This document shows, piece by piece, positions 51,576 through 59,405 of a stretch of DNA of 64,000 nucleotides. Positions within the stretch are counted from its first letter, which is position 1, and every line of letters starts with the position of its first letter. A program made the translations under genes and the position numbers. The notes beneath the pieces were generated by a model, which was not told the DNA's origin, did no database searches, and worked only from the letters and a program-made list of their open reading frames with translations. The stretch comes from CAXXOK01 sp964584315 (GTDB lineage: Bacteria > Bacillota > Clostridia > Christensenellales > Aristaeellaceae). The DNA lies in NCBI GenBank assembly GCA_964584315.1, contig CAZOZO010000009.1:1-64000 (forward strand). Reading direction: 5' to 3'.

Positions 51576-52026
51576 ACAGCTCCTTACGGCGCGCTTTCCA
51601 CCCTCGGAGCCGTGCGGGTGCGACACTTGCCGCGCCTATTGCGCCCGCCCTGGCTGGTGGACGGTGCGGCAGGCCGCGCAGGCGCTGGAAGCGGGCTACG
51701 GCGGCCGCATGATGCTGGAGATGGCGCCGGGCATGGCCTTTGGCGTGCTCGCGCCCGCATTTCGCGGTTGCGAGGGGCACTTTGCGCTGCAGCTGTTCGC
51801 GGGGCGCGGCTGCACCTTCCTGTGCGAAGATGGCTGCGCGCTGCACCACACGCCCCACCTGCCGCTGGAGTGCGCGTTTTGCCACCATGAGCGGCGCGGG
51901 CAGGGGCAAACCTGCCACGCCGCGCTGGAAGCGGACTGGCACACCCCCGAGGGCAGCGCGCTGGTGCGGCGCTGGGCGGCTGTGTACCTGAAAACATGGG
52001 CGCAGTTTGGCGCGGGCAGGGCATAA
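51550..52026 (+). CDS. Cysteine-rich protein, putative metal-cluster binding
   Basis: The protein is 158 aa with 11 Cys: PCGCDTCRAYCARPGWW near the N-terminus, then GCEGHF, GCTFLCEDGCALHH, ECAFCHHE and TCHAAL. The spacing suggests binding of zinc or an Fe-S cluster, reminiscent of YkgJ-type cysteine cluster proteins but not clearly one. The GTG at 51550 follows GGGAGG and overlaps the end of the TetR gene by 26 bases, so the two are translationally coupled. The function is unknown. Confidence 0.65.
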   Translation: MATHAAMDEQLLTARFPPSEPCGCDTCRAYCARPGWWTVRQAAQALEAGYGGRMMLEMAPGMAFGVLAPAFRGCEGHFALQLFAGRGCTFLCEDGCALHHTPHLPLECAFCHHERRGQGQTCHAALEADWHTPEGSALVRRWAAVYLKTWAQFGAGRA

Positions 52027-52235
52027 AGCGCAACGCCCCTTCCCCCGTGCACCCTCCCCGGCAGTCCCTATTGCTGATGCACTTGCCAGATTGGAAACCG
52101 AAGCGCAGCCCATGCCCGGCGGGCAGCGACACAAAGCGGCGCGCGACATGCCGCGTTCTGCCTGCAGTAAAACACGCTCACGGTTTACACAAGGTGCAGG
52201 CTAGCTCCCCAAGCTCCATACGTCGAAAAGCAAAA

Positions 52236-52245
52236 NNNNNNNNNN
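52236..52245. other. Assembly gap (10 N)
   Basis: Ten Ns, the usual marker for a scaffold join of unknown size. A 15-base C-run (52264-52278) next to it suggests that low-complexity sequence broke the assembly. Confidence 0.98.
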
Positions 52246-52325
52246 CATTTCGTGGGGGGCCGTCCCCCCCCCCCCCCCACCACTGCCGTCAGCGAGCGAA
52301 CCGCCGCAACTCTCCTTTGTTGAAG

Positions 52326-52650
52326 CTACCATCGCTGCCCCCTTGGCACATGCTGGATACACATGCCAACTTGGCGACGAATGCCGCTCCGTTCAGAACA
52401 CAACTGCGCCGTTCTTACCCCGCCGTCCCCCTTAGCACGGGATGGGCGTATAAACCAACTGAGCGGTCAAAGCCGCTCAGTACAATACATGCCTGTGATA
52501 TTAAATCCTGGACAACGATAGACACTAGGCAGCACGTCGTTCCTACCTTGCTGTTCCCTTGGCATGGGTTAGGCGTATATGCCAACATGTCGGCATATGT
52601 CACACACTTCAGAACATACCTGCACCGTACTTACCCCGCCGTTCCCAGGC
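52326..52650. repeat. Degenerate direct repeats beside the gap
   Basis: A unit of about 46 bases recurs at 52326-52371, 52415-52460 and 52543-52587, with a truncated start at 52631. The shared pattern is CTACCnnnnCTGnCCCTTGGCA, then GGnnnGGCGTATA-like and CCAAC. A TTCAGAACA segment also precedes units two and four. Hairpins occur inside, such as TGAGCGG / CCGCTCA (52460-52479). No gene is seen in 52027-52702, which is lower in GC than its neighbours. Confidence 0.6.
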
Positions 52651-52655
52651 GGCGG

Positions 52656-52684
52656 TTGGGAGGGGGACAGAGTCCCCCTCCCAA
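52656..52684. repeat. Dispersed palindrome, family B, copy downstream of rubredoxin
   Basis: A perfect 13-bp stem TTGGGAGGGGGAC / GTCCCCCTCCCAA with AGA loop. It lies just past the stop of the minus-strand rubredoxin gene, in the position of a transcript end. Confidence 0.85.
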
Positions 52685-52702
52685 AGGCCGCAGAGCGGCC
52701 GT

Positions 52703-52861
52703 TTATTGCTCTTCGAACTCGCTCTTGGCCGCGCCGCACAGCGGGCAGGCCCAATCCTCGGGCAGATCCGCCCACAGGGTGCCGGGGGCGATGCCATCGT
52801 CGGGCGCGCCGGTGGCCTCGTCATACACATAACCGCAAACCGAGCAGATGTACTGTTTCAT
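52703..52861 (-). CDS. Rubredoxin (second of tandem pair)
   Basis: The protein is 52 aa. The iron site is complete: CSVCG at residues 6-10 and CPLCG at 39-43, with GYVYDE and FEDLPEDW-like spacing (LPEDWACP). Rubredoxins are one-electron carriers that in anaerobes serve oxidative-stress reductases and other flavoproteins. It is identical to its neighbour at 36 of 52 positions, indicating tandem duplication. ACAGGAGGAAA precedes the ATG. Confidence 0.96.
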   Translation of the reverse strand: MKQYICSVCGYVYDEATGAPDDGIAPGTLWADLPEDWACPLCGAAKSEFEEQ

Positions 52862-52910
52862 TTGTTTTTCCTCCTGTCGCTTTCACGCGGTTTGTCCGCG
52901 CGGGGCTTGC

Positions 52911-53069
52911 TTACTGCTGTTCAAACTCGCTTTTGCTCGCGCCGCAAACGGGGCAGGCCCAGTCCGAGGGGAGCTTTGCAAAGGGGGTGCCGGCGGGGAT
53001 GCCGTCCCCGGGGATGCCAGCGGCCTCGTCATAGATATACCCGCATACCGTGCATACATACTGACTCAT
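52911..53069 (-). CDS. Rubredoxin (first of tandem pair)
   Basis: The protein is 52 aa with CTVCG and CPVCG iron-binding pairs at residues 6-10 and 39-43. It is promoter-proximal: a near-consensus promoter lies at 53179-53206, and the second rubredoxin gene starts 49 bases downstream. AAGGAGG precedes the ATG. The two copies differ mostly between residues 19 and 35, the surface loop. Confidence 0.96.
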   Translation of the reverse strand: MSQYVCTVCGYIYDEAAGIPGDGIPAGTPFAKLPSDWACPVCGASKSEFEQQ

Positions 53070-53178
53070 CTGATCCGACCTCCTTATGTGATTGTGGGTA
53101 GTGTAACCAAAAACCGGAACCGGTGAAACATTGCCCCGCGCAGATGGGCCGTGCGGCGCGTTTGTGCCCGATGCTTCC

Positions 53179-53206
53179 ATTATACAGGCGCGCGCGGGCT
53201 TGTCAA
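53179..53206 (-). promoter_or_regulatory. Promoter of the rubredoxin pair
   Basis: Minus strand consensus TTGACA (53206-53201), 16 bases, consensus TATAAT (53184-53179). It is one of the strongest promoters in the window. Confidence 0.85.
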
Positions 53207-53217
53207 TGGCAGGCATA

Positions 53218-53246
53218 TTGCCCATGTGCGGCGGCAGGCGTATAAT
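53218..53246 (+). promoter_or_regulatory. Promoter of the DUF1003 gene
   Basis: TTGCCC, 17 bases, consensus TATAAT; divergent from the rubredoxin promoter with 11 bases between the two -35 boxes. Confidence 0.75.
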
Positions 53247-53288
53247 GGTGCAAAAGCATATCGCGTGCGCAAGGGAGGGGTCACCAAC

Positions 53289-53837
53289 ATGGAGGACCAG
53301 GACAGACTGACGCTGATCAATTCGATTTTGGAAGATGAGGAAGAAAAGACCCTCGAAGAAGAAGAGATCATTCACCTGCTGCTGGAACGCAAACTGGCGC
53401 GCAACACAAGCCTGCGTAACAAGGAAGAGCTTACCCTGGGGATGCGGATGTCCGACCGGATTGCCAAGTTTGTGGGCAGCTGGACGTTTATCCTGTTGTT
53501 CCTCGGCTGGCTGATCGCATGGATCATTTTTAACGTGCTGTTGGCGGTGCGCGCTTTCGATCCATACCCGTTCATCCTGCTCAACCTGATATTAAGCTGC
53601 GTGGCGGCCATCCAGGCCCCCGTGATCATGATGAGCCAGAACCGGCAGGAGGAAAAGGATCGCCTGCGCTCGCAAAACGACTACAAAACCAACTTAAAGA
53701 GCGAAATCATCGTGGAGGATCTGCACCAGAAGATCGAGCGGCTGGTGAACAACCAGGAGGAGATCATGCGCAGGCTGGACGCGCTGGCCGCGCCGCGCGG
53801 CGACGGGGCAGAGCCGCCCGCCGGCGCCGTTTCGTAA
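53289..53837 (+). CDS. DUF1003-family membrane protein
   Basis: The protein is 182 aa. A cytoplasmic acidic lead is followed by SDRIAKFVGSWTFI, a first helix, FDPYPFILLNLILS, a second helix, and the hallmark APVIMMSQNRQEEKDRLR, then a C-terminal coiled coil (EDLHQKIERLVNNQEEIMRRLD). This is the full DUF1003 pattern; the family's role is unknown. GGGAGGGG precedes ATG 53289. It is divergent from the rubredoxins. Confidence 0.92.
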   Translation: MEDQDRLTLINSILEDEEEKTLEEEEIIHLLLERKLARNTSLRNKEELTLGMRMSDRIAKFVGSWTFILLFLGWLIAWIIFNVLLAVRAFDPYPFILLNLILSCVAAIQAPVIMMSQNRQEEKDRLRSQNDYKTNLKSEIIVEDLHQKIERLVNNQEEIMRRLDALAAPRGDGAEPPAGAVS

Positions 53838-53902
53838 AATGTGTGTAAAGGAAACATAGCGACCATATCGGATAAAATCTCCTTTCATTTTTGGATGCAG
53901 CA

Positions 53903-53911
53903 TGCTATAAT
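53903..53911 (+). promoter_or_regulatory. Extended -10 promoter of the coiled-coil gene
   Basis: TGC followed by consensus TATAAT. TTTCAT 17 bases upstream is a weak -35. Confidence 0.6.
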
Positions 53912-53949
53912 GAGCCAAATTCCAATCGAGAAAAATGGAGGAGATCGTC

Positions 53950-54531
53950 ATGTCCGAGACCAAGCCCAAGAATAACAGAACCCTGATCGTGCTCCTTTGC
54001 ATCGTGCTCATTGCCGCTGTCGCGCTGGCGGTTTACGCCTTCATTGGCAAGACCAACGCCGATAAGCTCACCGCCGACCTGACCGGCAAGATCACGGCAT
54101 TCAACCAGCAGATTTCCGACGCCACCGCCCAGCTGACCGAGAAGGATGCGGCCATCGCCACCAAGCAGACCGATCTGGAGACCGTCAAGACCGAGCTGGA
54201 GAGCGCCAAGGCGGCGGCCGCCACGGCGATGCAATCCCTCAAGGATGAGTTTGACGCCTATAAGAAGACCGCCGAAGCGAGCCTCGCCACGGCCCTCAAG
54301 GATGCCGAGGATTACAAGACCAAGGCGGAGGCCGATCTGGCGGCTGCCCAGGCCAAAGTGGACGACCTGACCAAGCAGGTGACCGACCTGACCAAGCAGG
54401 CGACCGACCTGACCGCGAAGGTGGCTGCGCTGGAAGCCGCCGCCAAGGCGACCCCGGCCCCCACCGCTACGCCCAAGCCCACCCCGAAGCCCACCGCTAC
54501 GCCCACAGCAACGCCCAAGCCCACCGTATGA
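53950..54531 (+). CDS. Membrane-anchored coiled-coil protein
   Basis: The protein is 193 aa. A short cytoplasmic start, one membrane helix (about 11-33), a long Ala/Lys/Asp/Thr coiled coil (about 38-165) with repeated TDLTKQ heptads (DLTKQVTDLTKQATDLT), and a Pro/Thr tail of repeated TPKPTPKPTAT make up the protein. The tail resembles wall-spanning regions. No family is recognised and no enzyme motif is present. TGGAGGAG precedes ATG 53950; an in-frame ATG five codons upstream overlaps the site. It is monocistronic between a promoter and a 16-bp terminator. Confidence 0.7.
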   Translation: MSETKPKNNRTLIVLLCIVLIAAVALAVYAFIGKTNADKLTADLTGKITAFNQQISDATAQLTEKDAAIATKQTDLETVKTELESAKAAAATAMQSLKDEFDAYKKTAEASLATALKDAEDYKTKAEADLAAAQAKVDDLTKQVTDLTKQATDLTAKVAALEAAAKATPAPTATPKPTPKPTATPTATPKPTV

Positions 54532-54581
54532 TGATTGCCACGCGGCGCCGGTAAGCGCCGCATGACGCGATAACAGCCCAG

Positions 54582-54619
54582 CGCAAACACCGCCCGCCGT
54601 TGCGGGCGGTGTTTGCGTT
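54582..54619 (+). terminator. Terminator of the coiled-coil gene
   Basis: A perfect 16-bp stem CGCAAACACCGCCCGC / GCGGGCGGTGTTTGCG with 4-base loop, followed by TT. Nothing is recognised from 54620 to about 54845. Confidence 0.85.
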
Positions 54620-54863
54620 ATGCCCGGGCGGTCAAGGCTCCGCCCGCCTCGCGGGCAAGTGCATGGGCGAGCGTTACGCGGGCGCGGCATAGGCGCGCCC
54701 TTGGCCTTGCGGGTGTGTGCCCCTTGTGCGAAGGTGGATGGCCATAGCGGCGCTGGGGGCACGGGCGCTGTAGCCGCCCGCTTACGCGTGCGGAAAACGC
54801 ATGGACAGGCGCGGATAAAGAAACCCGCCGTTCAGGCGAAACAGAACCGTAACGGAATTTCGT

Positions 54864-54907
54864 AAATTTAACGGGGACTGTACAAATTTCGTGCATTGTG
54901 CTATCAT
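54864..54907 (+). promoter_or_regulatory. Promoter and candidate operator of the LacI-type gene
   Basis: TGTACA (54879-54884), 17 bases, TATCAT with extended TGC. Just upstream is AAATTTAACGG (54864-54874), which occurs identically inside the dctP promoter (56223-56233), so the regulator probably binds both. Confidence 0.6.
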
Positions 54908-54949
54908 ACCACCAAGCAAAATCGTACACAGGCGGAGGTCGGTAACGCT

Positions 54950-55993
54950 ATGCCGGAACCAAGGCGCGTAACGCTCAGGCAGATTGCCGAGCGCGCAGGC
55001 ACGTCCATCGGCACGGTAGACAGGGCGCTCAAGGATCGTGAAGGCGTGCGCGAATCCACCAAGGATCGCGTGCTTACCGTCGCGCGGGAGATGGGCTACA
55101 TACCCAACCCGTTTGCCAACGCGCTGCGGCGCATGGCGAGCATACGCCTTGCCATGGTGTATCCGGAGCAGCCCGCGCCCTTTTACGCGCCCATGACCGC
55201 GGGCATCAGCGACGCGGTGAGCGACCTGATCGACTTTGGCGTGGAGGTAGACCTGATCCGCTATCCCCTGCAAAAGCAGGATATGGAGGAAGAGGCCCTG
55301 CGCCGCATCGACCCCGCGAAGTACCAGGGCGTGGCCATCAACTCGGCGGGGCCGCGCATCGCGCAGGCCGTCGCCCGCCTGATGGACGAGGGGCTGCCCG
55401 TGATCACCTTCAATACCGACTCGCCCAGCAGCAGGCGGCACTATTTTGTGGGCAATGACTCGGTGCAGAGCGGCCGGATCGGCGCGGCGCTGCTGGGGCG
55501 CTTTTTGGGCGGCAAGGGCACGGTCACGGTGCTGGGCAACTTTGCCCAGGCCACGCCGTTTTCTGAGCGTTTTGGCGGCTTTTGTGAAACCATCCACGAG
55601 GAGTTTCCCGATATGCTCATCTACCCCTGCGCGGAGTGTTTCGCGGAGCAGCGGCTGGCCTCGCAAAGCCTCATTTCGCTGCTGAAAACCGTGCCGCAGG
55701 TGAGCGGGGTTTTCTGCACCGGCTACACCAGCACCGTAGGCGCGATCAGCGCGCTCAAGCAGGCGGGCCGCAAGGATGTGGTGCTCATTGGCTACGACAC
55801 CAGCGAGGAGCTGCTCTCCGCGCTGCGCGAGGGCTGGGCGGACGCGCTGCTCTACCAGGACCCGTACCGGCAGGGGTACGCCGCCGTACAGACGCTGGCG
55901 CAGTTTGTACTGGACGGCAAGATGCCGGATGTGCGCAAGATCAGCACCCAAACGACCATCGTGATCCGCCAGAACGCGGACAGCTACCGCTGA
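54950..55993 (+). CDS. LacI-type transcriptional regulator
   Basis: The protein is 347 aa. The LacI helix-turn-helix is at residues 8-30 (VTLRQIAERAGTSIGTVDRAL), with the hinge-helix NPFANALRRM near 58, and the remainder is a periplasmic-binding-protein-like sugar domain of the ribose/xylose-binding type (INSAGPRIAQ, VGNDSVQSGRIGAALL, IGYDTSEELL). It probably represses the TRAP transporter and uronate genes downstream, releasing DNA when a uronate or intermediate binds. GGAGGTCGG precedes ATG 54950. Confidence 0.9.
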   Translation: MPEPRRVTLRQIAERAGTSIGTVDRALKDREGVRESTKDRVLTVAREMGYIPNPFANALRRMASIRLAMVYPEQPAPFYAPMTAGISDAVSDLIDFGVEVDLIRYPLQKQDMEEEALRRIDPAKYQGVAINSAGPRIAQAVARLMDEGLPVITFNTDSPSSRRHYFVGNDSVQSGRIGAALLGRFLGGKGTVTVLGNFAQATPFSERFGGFCETIHEEFPDMLIYPCAECFAEQRLASQSLISLLKTVPQVSGVFCTGYTSTVGAISALKQAGRKDVVLIGYDTSEELLSALREGWADALLYQDPYRQGYAAVQTLAQFVLDGKMPDVRKISTQTTIVIRQNADSYR

Positions 55994-56041
55994 GCGCAGG
56001 GACGCGCGTGGTGCGACGACAGACCGAAAATACGTTTTTCG

Positions 56042-56074
56042 ACGGCTTCCGTTACATGTAACGGAAGCCGTTTT
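56042..56074 (+). terminator. Terminator of the regulator gene
   Basis: A perfect 30-base palindrome (ACGGCTTCCGTTACA with its complement) followed by TTT. The rest of 55994-56196 shows nothing else. Confidence 0.85.
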
Positions 56075-56196
56075 GCGCTTTCTGGCTCGTATGGCGGCAT
56101 AACGAACATTCTTACAGGCAAATATGGCGCAAGAACGACCGCTTCGCACCACGATCAGGGAGGGCCGCACGCGAATGTGAAAAAAACTTCAAGGAT

Positions 56197-56239
56197 ACCG
56201 TTAATTCGTATTGACACGTCGGAAATTTAACGGTACAAT
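56197..56239 (+). promoter_or_regulatory. Promoter and operator of dctPQM-uxuB-uxaC
   Basis: TTGACA (56211-56216), 17 bases, TACAAT (56234-56239). An inverted repeat ACCGTTAA (56197-56204) / TTAACGGT (56227-56234) brackets the -35 and overlaps the -10, as a repressor site would. The right half carries the motif shared with the regulator's own promoter. Confidence 0.7.
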
Positions 56240-56294
56240 CTTGTCACAACGACGGGAGCGTCCGTTCAACAAAATCATAGGAGGAATAGACTCG

Positions 56295-57299
56295 ATGAAG
56301 AAAATGCTGGGGCTCGTGCTTGCGCTCATGCTGGTGATGACCATGGCGACCGGCGCGCTGGCCGAGGAGAAGAAGGCCTCGCTTGACCTCAAGGGCACCG
56401 AACTGACCCTGATCTATGCCGACAACCACGCCGACGGCTATCCCACGGTAGAAGCCAGCAAGGCTATGGCGCAGGAAATCTTCGACAAGACCGCCGGGCG
56501 TATCGGCATGGCCGTGTACGGCAACGCCGTGCTGGGCAACGAGAACGACACCATCGAGCAGCTTACCTACGGCGCGGTGCAGCTGGTGCGCGCCAGCTGC
56601 GCGTCGTTTGCGGCGTATGGCAACAAGCTGAACGTGCTTTGCCTGCCCTACCTGTACGAGAACTATGACCACTACTGGAAGGTGCTGGGCAGCGAAATCG
56701 GCAACGATATGCTGATGGCGTGCAAGGATGCCGGCATCATCGGCCTGTGCTGGTACGACGGCGGCGCCCGCAACTTCTTCACCAAAGAGAAGATCACCGA
56801 TCTGGCGGGCTTCAAGGGCAAGACCATCCGCATGCTGGGCTCGCTTACCGATATGCTGACCGCCATGGGCGGCAACCCCTCCACCATGGCCATGAGCGAA
56901 GTCTACGCCGCGGTGCAGACCGGCGTGGCCGACGGCGCGGAGAACAACTGGCCCACCTACTACGAGCAGACCTTCTACGAAGTGGCTCCCTACCTCATGC
57001 TGGACGAGCATGCCCGCCTGCCGGAATGGGTCGCCATCAACGCCGACGTATGGAACGGCCTGAGCGCGGATGACCAGGCCATCGTCAAGGCCGCCGCGGA
57101 GAACGCCTCCACCCTGGAGCGCCAGCTGTGGAACGAGTACGAGAGCAAAGCCCGTGAGGAGAGCATTGCCAAGGGCGCGCAGGAAGTGACCCTGACCCCC
57201 GAAGCGCTGGCCGAGATCAAGGCTGTGGCCGTGTCGGTCTACAGCAAGTACGCGGAGTTCAACGACATCATCGCCGCCATTCAGGCGATGGCCAAGTAA
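56295..57299 (+). CDS. dctP: TRAP transporter substrate-binding protein
   Basis: The protein is 334 aa. A signal peptide (1-23, cut after GALA) precedes a DctP-family domain: ADNHADGYPTVEASKAMAQE at the start of the mature protein, FKGKTIRMLGS near 175, AVQTGVADGAENNWPTY near 205, all typical. It captures the substrate outside the membrane for the DctQM permease. Given the UxuB-like and UxaC genes downstream the substrate is probably a hexuronate such as glucuronate or galacturonate. AGGAGGAAT precedes ATG 56295. Confidence 0.92.
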   Translation: MKKMLGLVLALMLVMTMATGALAEEKKASLDLKGTELTLIYADNHADGYPTVEASKAMAQEIFDKTAGRIGMAVYGNAVLGNENDTIEQLTYGAVQLVRASCASFAAYGNKLNVLCLPYLYENYDHYWKVLGSEIGNDMLMACKDAGIIGLCWYDGGARNFFTKEKITDLAGFKGKTIRMLGSLTDMLTAMGGNPSTMAMSEVYAAVQTGVADGAENNWPTYYEQTFYEVAPYLMLDEHARLPEWVAINADVWNGLSADDQAIVKAAAENASTLERQLWNEYESKAREESIAKGAQEVTLTPEALAEIKAVAVSVYSKYAEFNDIIAAIQAMAK

Positions 57300-57312
57300 G
57301 GGCTTACGCTTT

Positions 57313-57356
57313 GCCGCCGCCAAACCATCCGCTGTGATGAAGGATTTGGCGGCGGC
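57313..57356 (+). terminator. Intercistronic hairpin between dctP and dctQ
   Basis: GCCGCCGCCAAA (57313-57324) pairs with TTTGGCGGCGGC (57345-57356), with no T-run. Such hairpins commonly protect or attenuate the message so the binding protein is made in excess over the permease. Confidence 0.65.
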
Positions 57357-57528
57357 CTGATCGAAATGGATGTCTACAAAGGTATCGCCCCGGCCCGCAA
57401 AGGCCGCTCGGCGAGCATAAGCGCGGAGCGCGTGCGCCCTGCGCGACAATCACGCACGGTTGGGGCGGGTTGCCTTGGGAGCCTCCCATGGCGCCCGCCC
57501 CTTTCCCAAGGCTACGCAGGAGGTACCT

Positions 57529-58092
57529 ATGACCAGTCAAACCCCCGCCCGCCACGGCGATTGGGTGTTAAAGCCCATCGCGGCCGTGGTCAACTTCATC
57601 TTTAAGGTATTGATCGCAGTGTTTCTGGTGCTCACGCTGGTGCTGGTGCTCATCGTGTGCACCGATGTGGTGCTGCGCTGGTTTGGCCACGGCATCATCT
57701 GGGCGGACGAGATGAGCCGGATGCTGATGATCTGGATGGCGTTCGTGGCCATGTCGCTGGGCGTGGAAGTGTGCAGCCATGTGGAGATCACCATGTTTTT
57801 TAAGTGGCTGCCCAAGGGCTTCCAAAAGGTGTGGATGGTGGTGAACCACCTGATCACCATGGCGATCGGCGTTTTTATCATGGTGTACGGCGTGCAGCTG
57901 ATCGGCATCGGGGCCAAGGGCAAGCTGGAGATCGTGCGCGAGCTGTCCAAAAGCATGCTGTATATCACCATCCCCATCGGCGGGTTTTTCATTGCCTATT
58001 TTGCACTGATGCACCTTTTGAAGCGTGAGGACCTCATGCCCTCGGCCATCCGCAACTTCTACCCCTGCAAAAAGGAGGACTGCCACCTATGA
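57529..58092 (+). CDS. dctQ: TRAP transporter small permease
   Basis: The protein is 187 aa with four membrane helices. DVVLRWFGHGIIWADEMSRML in the second helix region is the DctQ signature (RWFG..I.W.EE). It forms the permease with DctM. AGGAGGTACCT precedes the ATG and the last four bases overlap the start of dctM (ATGA). Confidence 0.9.
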   Translation: MTSQTPARHGDWVLKPIAAVVNFIFKVLIAVFLVLTLVLVLIVCTDVVLRWFGHGIIWADEMSRMLMIWMAFVAMSLGVEVCSHVEITMFFKWLPKGFQKVWMVVNHLITMAIGVFIMVYGVQLIGIGAKGKLEIVRELSKSMLYITIPIGGFFIAYFALMHLLKREDLMPSAIRNFYPCKKEDCHL

Positions 58093-59393
58093 GCTACGAT
58101 GTAACGACGGGCATCATCCTGCTGCTCGGGTCTTTCTTCATTTTGATCATCCTGCGCCTGCCGGTGATTTTCGCCATGTGCGCATCCACCATACTCACCA
58201 TGCTTTACACGGGCACCAACCTGATGACCATGATGCAGCGCATGGCCAGCTCCATCAACAGCTTCAGCCTGCTGGCGATCCCGTTTTTCCTGCTGGCGGG
58301 CGAAATCATGGGCGCGGGCGGCGTGAGCGACCAGCTGGTGGAGGTGAGCAACGCGCTGGTGGGGCGCTTCCGCGGCGGCCTGGGCCATGTGAACGTGCTG
58401 GCCTCGATGCTGTTTGGCGGCATGAGCGGCTCTTCCGCGGCGGATATCGCCTCGCTGGGCCCCATCGAAATGCGCCTGATGAACGACTCCGGCTATGACC
58501 CGGACTACTCCTGCGCGCTGACCATCACCTCCAGCTGCCAGGGCGTGCTGATCCCGCCCAGCCATAACATGATCATCTACTCGATGGCCGTGGGCGGCGT
58601 GTCGGTAGGCGGGCTGTTCATGGGCGGGTTGATCCCGGGCGTGCTGCTGGGCCTGCTGCTGATGATCGCCAACGGCGTCATCTCCTACCGCCGCCACTAC
58701 CCCGTGGGCGAAAAGGTGCCGTTTGTGAAAACCCTGAAAATCATGTTGCGCAGCTTTCCCGCCATTTTGACCATCCTGATCATCCTGTGCGGCGTTTCGT
58801 TCGGGTTTTTCACGGCCACGGAGAGCGCCGCGGTGGCGTGCATCTGGGCGTTTTTCGTAGCGACGGTCATCTACCGCAAGCTGAGGCTGCGCGACGTGCC
58901 CAGCCTGCTGTTCAATGTGCTCAAGAGCCTCGCGGTGGTGTTCGGACTCATCGCCTCGGCAGGCGCGTTTGCCTACATGGTCAGCAAGCTGAACATCCCC
59001 ACGCTGTTCGCCTCGGCGCTCATCGGCATTTCCAACAGCCCCATCGTGGTGCTGCTGCTCATCAACCTGATGCTGCTGATCCTCGGCTGCATCATGGACA
59101 TGGCGCCCCTCATTCTGATCTGCTCGCCCATTCTGCTGCCGGTGTGCGTGAGCATCGGCATGAACCCCATCAGCTTTGGCATCATGCTGATTTTCAACCT
59201 GGCGATCGGCCTGTGCACGCCGCCGGTGGGCAATGCGCTGTTCATCGGTTGCGCGGTGGGCAAGCGGCGGCTGGAGGATGTGGTCAAGCAGATGCTGCCG
59301 CTGTATGCGGTGATGATCGTGGGCCTGATGCTGGTTACGTATGTGCCGTTCTTTACCACGTTCCTGCCGCGTCTGCTGGGGTACCTGAACTGA
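58089..59393 (+). CDS. dctM: TRAP transporter large permease
   Basis: The protein is 434 aa with about 12 membrane helices. FSLLAIPFFLLAGEIMGAGG, GGLGHVNVLASMLFGGMSGSS, and IPPSHNMIIYS-type loop, with GLCTPPVGNALFIGCAVG near the C-terminus, are all TRAP DctM hallmarks. It imports the substrate bound by DctP using a sodium gradient. The start overlaps dctQ. Repeat A (59406-59516) begins 12 bases after the stop. Confidence 0.94.
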   Translation: MSYDVTTGIILLLGSFFILIILRLPVIFAMCASTILTMLYTGTNLMTMMQRMASSINSFSLLAIPFFLLAGEIMGAGGVSDQLVEVSNALVGRFRGGLGHVNVLASMLFGGMSGSSAADIASLGPIEMRLMNDSGYDPDYSCALTITSSCQGVLIPPSHNMIIYSMAVGGVSVGGLFMGGLIPGVLLGLLLMIANGVISYRRHYPVGEKVPFVKTLKIMLRSFPAILTILIILCGVSFGFFTATESAAVACIWAFFVATVIYRKLRLRDVPSLLFNVLKSLAVVFGLIASAGAFAYMVSKLNIPTLFASALIGISNSPIVVLLLINLMLLILGCIMDMAPLILICSPILLPVCVSIGMNPISFGIMLIFNLAIGLCTPPVGNALFIGCAVGKRRLEDVVKQMLPLYAVMIVGLMLVTYVPFFTTFLPRLLGYLN

Positions 59394-59405
59394 CGGGCAA
59401 ACATT

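Noticed and set aside
52264..52278. C15 run as a biological phase-variation tract
   Set aside because: It directly adjoins a scaffold gap and no coding frame uses it, so an assembly-edge artefact is more likely.
52559..53101. Plus-strand ORFs opposite the rubredoxin genes
   Set aside because: Antisense to two complete rubredoxins with intact iron motifs.
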